From: Spartobacteria bacterium
Lineage (GTDB): Bacteria > Verrucomicrobiota > Verrucomicrobiia > Chthoniobacterales > UBA6821
NCBI GenBank assembly: GCA_947466005.1
Contig: CANIBV010000054.1
Location: 1 to 10,495 of the forward strand
Direction: 5' to 3'
DNA length: 10,495 nucleotides
This document shows positions 6,877 through 10,495 of the stretch, piece by piece. Within the stretch, counting starts at the first letter, position 1. Each line of letters starts with the position of its first letter. A model generated the notes under the pieces. That model was not told the origin of the DNA, ran no database searches, and saw only the letters and a list, made by a program, of their open reading frames with translations. Position numbers and translations under genes: made by a program.

Positions 6877-7776
6877 TTACTGCTTAAGCCATTGCCGATG
6901 AAGATTCTGAATTCTCAAGGAAAGCGCGGAGGGAAGCGGCCTTGCCGAGGCTTCAGCTTTTACCAGTTCCTGCAAGCGCTGGAATTTGGAGGTTCCCGAG
7001 ATGGTGGACAGAACATTTGGGCACGAATTCAAAAAAGAGAAGCTGAATTCCACCCAGTCAGCGCAGCCTGATTCTCGAAAGATTGGCTCCAATACGTCAT
7101 ATTTTTGGATGATGTCATGCTTGGGATCTCGTGCACGCAAGACCTTGATCTTTTCAGGATCGAAATTCCCACCATACACGGATCTCAGAGAAAAGATGGG
7201 GGCCCGCTTTTGATGGATTACTTCAAAGAGAGGGTTGTTCATTTCTCTTTGTCCCAGATTCAAATAAGTGATGTAGGCGGGGAATAATCCGTTCTCAACG
7301 CCCTGCAACGCATCAGCAGAAAACAAGGAAAATACCTCAAGGACAAATCTGCCAACCTTCCCCTGGCTTTTTAGTCTTTCACAGACTTGCCACATTTCTC
7401 CGTGGTTTAAAAAGTCGGCAACGATCCGGCGCCGATCATGACGTGATCGGCAGAGTTGAGCAATTTCCACACATTCTACATTTAACCGGGAGAGCGCATC
7501 TTCCACATCAAACTCGATCGTGGCTGCGTGATCACAGCGGACCTTGATGAACAGCGGGGGCTTATTGGCAGGATCCTCATCAAAGGCCCGGCGAAGGATC
7601 CAGAAAGCACAGTTATATTCCTGACTGGCGTGAAACCAGAGTCCATGTTCCATGGCGGAACGCGCTACGCGGACCTCATCTTGAAAGTTGTCGGGATTCC
7701 CGCCTAAGCTTGCGCAGCCATAAGTTAAAAACTTCAAAGGTCGTTCAGGTCGCAATGCATCAAAATCCGCATTCAT
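6877..7776 (-). CDS. Aldo/keto reductase-like protein with degenerate catalytic tetrad
   Basis: The 299-aa length and motif order suit the aldo/keto reductase (alpha/beta)8 barrel. There is an N-terminal strand and turn (FLTYGCASLGG, 16-26), then AMEHGLWFHASQEYN (41-55) where the family has FDTA..YG. A K strand follows (PLFIKV, 74-79), then DALSRLNVECVEIAQL (93-108) matching the SL.RL..dYiDl stretch. STISGTSKFQRLQELVKA (258-275) matches the C-terminal nucleotide-binding loop. Members normally reduce carbonyls with NADPH through an Asp-Tyr-Lys-His tetrad. Here Tyr54 and Lys78 are kept, but the Asp position reads His49 and the His position reads Cys109 by eye. Normal AKR activity is therefore doubtful. 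The gene is more A+T-rich than its neighbours, which may indicate separate acquisition. It converges with the ATPase gene. No ribosome site precedes the ATG. Confidence 0.68.
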   Translation of the reverse strand: MNADFDALRPERPLKFLTYGCASLGGNPDNFQDEVRVARSAMEHGLWFHASQEYNCAFWILRRAFDEDPANKPPLFIKVRCDHAATIEFDVEDALSRLNVECVEIAQLCRSRHDRRRIVADFLNHGEMWQVCERLKSQGKVGRFVLEVFSLFSADALQGVENGLFPAYITYLNLGQREMNNPLFEVIHQKRAPIFSLRSVYGGNFDPEKIKVLRARDPKHDIIQKYDVLEPIFRESGCADWVEFSFSFLNSCPNVLSTISGTSKFQRLQELVKAEASARPLPSALSLRIQNLHRQWLKQ

Positions 7777-7794
7777 AGTGTTCTTATTTTTATA

Positions 7795-7800
7795 ATTATA
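7795..7800 (-). promoter_or_regulatory. Possible -10 element of the aldo/keto reductase-like gene
   Basis: The minus strand reads TATAAT here, 18 nt ahead of the ATG, inside a marked A+T-rich patch. No convincing -35 hexamer lies 16-18 bp further upstream, so the call rests on the -10 match alone. A promoter here would give a very short leader, which fits the missing ribosome site. Confidence 0.25.
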
Positions 7801-7942
7801 TCCGCTTACATCAGCGCTTATCTAGGGCTACCGGGTGCCGTAGATATAAGATGCCTTATTTTGGAATCGCTCAATTATTTAGGTTTGGGCAGGAATGTAA
7901 CGCCATAAGTAAAATACATCTATATTGCACAGGTCAATTCTC

Positions 7943-8089
7943 TGCATCTTTACTTCCAACCCGATGCCCTGGCTTGAAGCCACGTCTCTTGCCAACGGCT
8001 ACCAACCCGAAGAGGTGGTCATGGCAGCAATTGAGGATTTTCTCCAGAAGGCCAATCAACTCATTGATTACTACTGGATGGGGGGATGA
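7943..8089 (+). pseudogene. Decayed copy of the 48-aa RHH-like gene
   Basis: The frame ending at the TGA of 8087-8089 contains MPWLEATSLANGYQPEEVV followed by MAAIEDFLQKANQLIDYYW. Bases 7991-8068 match 8295-8372 of the intact gene closely over 78 bp. Weaker similarity reaches back to about 7943. The N-terminal strand region differs (CIFTSNPMP where the intact copy has ICFPPNILAL), there is a net codon loss, and no start codon with a ribosome site is found; the only in-frame ATG (7964) would drop the DNA-contacting strand. The C-terminus runs into the right copy of the 36-bp repeat instead of stopping at the paralogous TAA. It most likely arose by tandem duplication followed by decay, but translation of a 41-aa product from 7964 cannot be excluded. 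Confidence 0.65.
7991..8068 (+). repeat. 78-bp imperfect direct repeat, first copy
   Basis: Matches 8295-8372 with a handful of mismatches, several at third codon positions (for example CCCGAAGAGGTGGTC against CCCGAGGAGGTAGTC). This pattern suggests that the two copies once diverged under coding constraint. It is the 3' half of the RHH-like coding sequence. Confidence 0.9.
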
Positions 8090-8097
8090 ACTTTTGA
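8062..8097 (+). repeat. 36-bp direct repeat, right copy
   Basis: Partner of 2836-2871 (35/36 identical). Its first bases are the 3' end of the decayed RHH-like gene and it provides that frame's stop. The ancestral context of the repeat is therefore probably here, with the left copy being a transplanted or recombined fragment. Confidence 0.9.
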
Positions 8098-8190
8098 AAA
8101 TCAATTCTTCACGGTGCCGCGTCAGAAGTCCCGGAACGTCTTTTAGAGCGCAATAATCCCCGACCCTTTTTGAGAAAAATAATCAGGACC

Positions 8191-8206
8191 TAGGACACTT
8201 GGTGTC
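8191..8206 (+). promoter_or_regulatory. Dyad element upstream of the 48-aa RHH-like gene
   Basis: TAGGACACTTGGTGTC contains the perfect inverted repeat GACAC-TTG-GTGTC (8194-8206), 25 bp before the start codon at 8232. Related sequences stand at similar distances before the starts at 9566 and 10069. An operator for the RHH or WYL protein encoded just downstream, or a short leader hairpin, would both fit. Confidence 0.45.
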
Positions 8207-8231
8207 TGGGTTCTCATGGCAGGATGTGCGC

Positions 8232-8378
8232 ATGGAAACCACCGAGATCTGCTTCCCTCCCAACATCCTCGCTCTCCTGGATGCCACGGCCATTGCCAAC
8301 GGCTACAAACCCGAGGAGGTAGTCATGGCAGCCATCGAGGATTTTCTCCAGAAGGCCAATCAACGCACTGATGGATAA
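8232..8378 (+). CDS. 48-aa ribbon-helix-helix-like small protein
   Basis: The protein METTEICFPPNILALLDATA... ends in LQKANQRTDG. A short strand (TEICFPP, 4-10) is followed by helix A (11-22, NILALLDATAIA), a turn (NGYKPEE) and helix B (28-42, EEVVMAAIEDFLQKA). This is the ribbon-helix-helix layout also seen in the 57-aa protein at 1778-1951. The ribosome site AGGA (8221-8224) lies 7 nt before the ATG. Close conservation of the second half in the decayed copy at 7991-8068, largely through synonymous changes, supports real coding. The WYL regulator begins 24 bp after its stop, so the two are probably co-transcribed. The dyad at 8194-8206 lies just upstream, as expected for autoregulation. It may be an antitoxin-like or co-regulator protein; no toxin partner is seen. 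Confidence 0.68.
   Translation: METTEICFPPNILALLDATAIANGYKPEEVVMAAIEDFLQKANQRTDG
8295..8372 (+). repeat. 78-bp imperfect direct repeat, second copy
   Basis: This is the intact-gene copy of the repeat at 7991-8068. After it the two loci diverge: here the frame stops four bases later, whereas the first copy continues into the 36-bp repeat. Confidence 0.9.
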
Positions 8379-8402
8379 ATGGTGTTGAGGTTATCGTGAT
8401 CC

Positions 8403-9482
8403 ATGGACATAAAGAGTCCAATGTCACGCATTGCCACGGATCGTTCCCCCAAGTCTTCTCTCAAGCGTTCGGTCAAGCCGGCTAAGCCCGCCAAGCCTGT
8501 CCGGAACCACGGACGCTCTGCGCGTCTTCCCATGTACCGGATCATCCAGATCCACGAACTCCTTAAGGAGGGCAAGTTTCCCAACTGCCAGGCCCTCTCC
8601 GATGACTTCGAGGTATCCTACAAGACCGTCCAGCGCGACATCGACTTCATGCGGGATCAGCTCCAGCTGCCGATCGAGTATGATTCTGCCCGCAGGGGCT
8701 TTATCTACACCAAGGAGGTAAATAATCTCCCCATGGTAGCCCTCAAGGAAGGCGAGGTGGTGGCTCTCCTGGTGGCCCAGAAGGCAGCCGAGCAGTACAG
8801 GGGGACTCCTTTTGAGAAGGCCCTCAGGAGCGCCTTCACGAGACTCATCGAGGGAATGCCGGCGAGCAGCGAGATCTCTCTATCCGACCTGAGCGCGGCT
8901 GTTTCCTTCCGCCCCTCCGGTCCTCCCTCGGCCGACCTTGAATCCTTCCAGATGCTTTCAAATGCCCTGATGGATTCCCAGGAGGTCTCCTTCAGCTACA
9001 CCAAGCCCGGTGACGGCAAAGGAACCGAACGTGTTATCCAACCCTATCACCTGGGATGCATTGGAGGGGTCTGGTACCTCATCGGCTTGGATCTGGCTCG
9101 GAAAGCGGTCCGCACCTTCGCCCTCGCTAGGATCTCCGGACCCAAGAACCTGCGGAGGAAGTTCACCCGTCCCAAGGGCTTTTCCCTGGATGCCATGCTG
9201 GGAAACAGCTTCTCGGCCTTTGAGACCAAGAACGCCCAACTCGTCCGCATCCTCCTGGATCCGATCTCTGCCGCCCTGACCGGTGAGCGCCGCTGGCATC
9301 CCTCCCAGAAGCTTGTTTTCCGGAAGGATGGATCGGCAGAACTGTCCCTGAAGGTCGGTCTCGCACCGGATCTTGAGGCTTGGATCCTCGGCTGGGGATC
9401 TCACGCCAAGGTGCTGGCTCCCCTAGCACTTCGTCACAGAATTAAGGCAACGGCACAGATGATCGCTGCACAGTATCGATGA
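8403..9482 (+). CDS. WYL-domain transcriptional regulator with N-terminal HTH
   Basis: A 359-aa cytoplasmic DNA-binding regulator. Residues 1-42 form a basic, Lys/Pro-rich tail (KRSVKPAKPAKPVRNHGRS). A DeoR/HTH_11-like winged helix spans about 43-104 (YRIIQIHELL, then ALSDDFEVSYKTVQRDIDFM as helix-turn-helix). The WYL domain spans about 181-255, with GGVWYLIGLD (221-230; W224-Y225-L226) and the Arg-containing AVRTFALARI (235-244). A C-terminal WCX-like extension follows at about 278-355. WYL regulators sense a ligand, often nucleic acid or a nucleotide, and control processes such as DNA-damage response, phage defence and CRISPR loci. The start is the first ATG; GAGG at 8387-8390 is a weak, distant ribosome site, so coupling with the 48-aa gene 24 bp upstream is plausible. 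No defence genes are visible to the window's end, so its regulon may be local (the dyads at 8191, 9519 and 10025) or remote. Confidence 0.88.
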   Translation: MDIKSPMSRIATDRSPKSSLKRSVKPAKPAKPVRNHGRSARLPMYRIIQIHELLKEGKFPNCQALSDDFEVSYKTVQRDIDFMRDQLQLPIEYDSARRGFIYTKEVNNLPMVALKEGEVVALLVAQKAAEQYRGTPFEKALRSAFTRLIEGMPASSEISLSDLSAAVSFRPSGPPSADLESFQMLSNALMDSQEVSFSYTKPGDGKGTERVIQPYHLGCIGGVWYLIGLDLARKAVRTFALARISGPKNLRRKFTRPKGFSLDAMLGNSFSAFETKNAQLVRILLDPISAALTGERRWHPSQKLVFRKDGSAELSLKVGLAPDLEAWILGWGSHAKVLAPLALRHRIKATAQMIAAQYR

Positions 9483-9518
9483 TTTGGAAGAGTTCGGGGC
9501 GCCACGGAAAATAGGGTA

Positions 9519-9538
9519 GGGGTAGGACGCTCAGTGAC
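9519..9538 (+). promoter_or_regulatory. Dyad-containing repeat upstream of unknown gene 9566-10012
   Basis: The first 18 bases (GGGGTAGGACGCTCAGTG) are identical to 10025-10042. The dyad form is GGACGC-TCA-GTGACC, with one mismatch in the inner arm relative to the copy at 10029-10045. It lies 27 bp before the chosen GTG start and directly ahead of the GGAGGG ribosome site. Confidence 0.5.
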
Positions 9539-9565
9539 CTGCCGGGTGTGGGAGGGTTATCAACC

Positions 9566-10012
9566 GTGAATGAGTTCTTTACCAAGGCTGAGTTGGCTTC
9601 AGATGCCCATTGCATCCTGACCAGGGCCTCAACCCTTCGTGAGTTCCTAGTCACTGCAGCCTCTATCCTGGGTGATCTCTGTGATGAGGTCATGCCGTCC
9701 ACAGAGGAACGTGAAGGAGCGGCTTCCAACTACGAGGCCTTCTGCGAATGGGTCGAGGAGTACCCAGCCAGTCCCGGTCTAAAGGAATACTGGGTTTATT
9801 ATTGGGCAAACGCAGCGAGTGTCTTTTACAACTACGATCAGCACTCGGCTCTCAGTGACTGGGAGTTGTACGAGCAGATGGTGGGTCCCGGTGATCCGGG
9901 TTGGGATCCCTCTATTGATGACAAGGAAGAGTATCTGAAGAGGCGGATCATGGAGACCTGCTTTGCAATTACGCGGTTTGTCAGGGGGCACAATACAGGT
10001 GAAACACCCTGA
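9566..10012 (+). CDS. Hypothetical protein, acidic and aromatic-rich
   Basis: A 148-aa protein of no family I recognise. The GTG at 9566 is chosen because GGAGGG (9551-9556) stands 9 nt ahead. The frame is open to an earlier GTG at 9548, but that would place the ribosome site inside the gene. It is soluble-looking and probably mostly helical, with a helix-rich first half (about 5-45). An aromatic segment follows (EYWVYYWANAASVFYNY, 74-90), then a Trp/Gly/Asp loop (DPGWDPSIDDKEEY, 110-123) and a last helix ending in ITRFVRG. No signal peptide or membrane segment is seen. The length and many Trp, Tyr and Glu residues recall small barnase-immunity or SMI1-like proteins, but this is only a resemblance of style. 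It lies 83 bp after the WYL gene on the same strand and has its own upstream dyad. Confidence 0.6.
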   Translation: MNEFFTKAELASDAHCILTRASTLREFLVTAASILGDLCDEVMPSTEEREGAASNYEAFCEWVEEYPASPGLKEYWVYYWANAASVFYNYDQHSALSDWELYEQMVGPGDPGWDPSIDDKEEYLKRRIMETCFAITRFVRGHNTGETP

Positions 10013-10024
10013 ATCCTTTTTATG

Positions 10025-10045
10025 GGGGTAGGACGCTCAGTGTCC
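10025..10045 (+). promoter_or_regulatory. Dyad-containing repeat upstream of unknown gene 10069-10362
   Basis: Shares 18 identical bases with 9519-9536 and continues to GGACGC-TCA-GTGTCC (10031-10045). This can form a 6-bp stem with one G-T pair and a 3-nt loop. It is 23 bp before the ATG at 10069, and similarity to the region before 8232 continues through the AGGATG ribosome-site segment. Confidence 0.5.
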
Positions 10046-10068
10046 CGTTGGGGTGGTAGGATGCAGTC

Positions 10069-10362
10069 ATGATATTCATCATCGATAGCAACAAGAACAA
10101 GAAGCGCCGCCGTCCGCAAAATGTAAAGTGGATCAAGGGTGACGAGAGGATTCTCGCCCACATAGGCGGCGTATTTCAGCTTTTAGATCTTCAGAAAAGG
10201 GACGACCTGCCGGGATGGCAGAAGTTCGCCATAAAAGGGAAAGCTGGAATCAGGACTATCAAAATGATGATCGCCGAGTGCCAGCAGGACAAGGTACTAA
10301 GAGATGTAGCTTTGGAAGGATTAGAGATAGCGGTACCTCCAATCTATGTTGCTCAGGATTGA
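10069..10362 (+). CDS. Hypothetical 97-aa protein
   Basis: I do not recognise this family. The ATG at 10069 follows AGGA (10058-10061) by 7 nt, a good ribosome site. The N-terminus has a hydrophobic strand MIFIID followed by a very basic run (NKNKKRRRP, residues 8-16). The middle contains a mixed segment (DERILAHIGGVFQLLDLQKRDDLPGWQKF). The C-terminal third is helical with a Leu/Ile/Val-rich end (VLRDVALEGLEIAVPPIYV). There is no membrane segment or signal peptide. The basic cluster suggests nucleic-acid contact, but nothing more specific can be claimed. It shares an upstream dyad repeat with the previous gene, and the two may be controlled together. The next gene begins 31 bp downstream. Confidence 0.55.
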   Translation: MIFIIDSNKNKKRRRPQNVKWIKGDERILAHIGGVFQLLDLQKRDDLPGWQKFAIKGKAGIRTIKMMIAECQQDKVLRDVALEGLEIAVPPIYVAQD

Positions 10363-10393
10363 GGAACCTCCTGAACCAGAACCCCTCCGAACA

Positions 10394-10495
10394 ATGATCA
10401 AAACCAAATCAGTATACTCCGCCAAGGAACCCAAAAAAGATGGTCTACGAATACTCGCGACCAGAATTAGAGGCAGAGGATTACCCAAATCAGAA
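10394..10495 (+). CDS. DUF488 (YeaO-like) family protein, N-terminal part (runs off window)
   Basis: The last 34 codons of the window start at this ATG (MIKTKSVYSAKE...) and remain open to the edge. The stretch DGLRILATRIRGRGLPKSE fits the start of DUF488, whose usual form is DGyRiLvdRlWPRGl.K. Here the Trp-Pro of that motif is replaced by Arg-Gly, so this may belong to a divergent subgroup. DUF488 proteins are small and of unsettled biochemical function. No ribosome site is seen within 15 nt of the ATG, which together with the 31-bp gap suggests translation following the preceding gene. Only the first part can be judged. Confidence 0.62.
   Translation, partial: MIKTKSVYSAKEPKKDGLRILATRIRGRGLPKSE

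Noticed and set aside
2836..8097. Complete mobile element bounded by the 36-bp repeats
   Set aside because: No integrase, transposase, tRNA attachment site or terminal inverted repeats are present, so only a recombination footprint can be claimed.
7851..8156. 101-aa plus-strand open frame across the decayed RHH-like copy
   Set aside because: It uses a different frame from the one conserved between the two RHH-like copies, so it is not the ancestral coding frame.
1..10495. CRISPR array, tRNA or rRNA genes
   Set aside because: No regularly spaced repeat series was found, and no cloverleaf or rRNA-like sequence was seen in any intergenic stretch on reading by eye.

Overview
The window is chromosomal DNA from a Gram-negative bacterium. 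An LptF/LptG-type permease at the left end implies a lipopolysaccharide outer membrane. The general look of the proteins (the LOG-family protein, the WYL regulator, the small ribbon-helix-helix proteins) and the moderately high G+C would fit Verrucomicrobiota or a relative; that placement is an impression, because no rRNA or other marker gene is present.

Left part (1-2838): the C-terminal part of an LptF/LptG lipopolysaccharide-export permease runs in from the left edge. It is followed on the same strand by a LOG-family (lysine decarboxylase-like) protein with the PGGFGTMDE signature. Two minus-strand genes follow: a 57-aa ribbon-helix-helix protein, convergent with the LOG gene across a hairpin, and a P-loop AAA_28/NadR-like kinase.

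Middle part (2839-8097): a class-I-like polyphosphate kinase 2 lies 62 bp ahead of a 932-aa P2-type cation-transporting ATPase; both read rightward. A minus-strand aldo/keto reductase-like protein with a degenerate catalytic tetrad follows. This block lies between two direct copies of a 36-bp sequence (2836-2871 and 8062-8097, 35/36 identical). It may therefore have arrived or been rearranged as a unit, although no integrase or transposase is present.

Right part (7943-10495): a decayed copy of a small ribbon-helix-helix gene precedes an intact 48-aa copy. The intact copy lies 24 bp ahead of a WYL-domain transcription regulator, so the two are probably one operon. Two unrecognised small proteins and the beginning of a DUF488-family protein follow. 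A short dyad sequence, GGAC(A/G)C-NNN-GTGTCC in its best copies, occurs 23-27 bp upstream of the start codons of the 48-aa protein and of both unknown proteins. It looks like a shared operator or leader element.

Possible cooperation: PPK2 could regenerate ATP (or GTP) from polyphosphate next to an ATP-consuming ion pump. The RHH-WYL pair looks like an autoregulated switch that may also act on the other genes carrying the same dyad. Both ideas are inferences from the layout.
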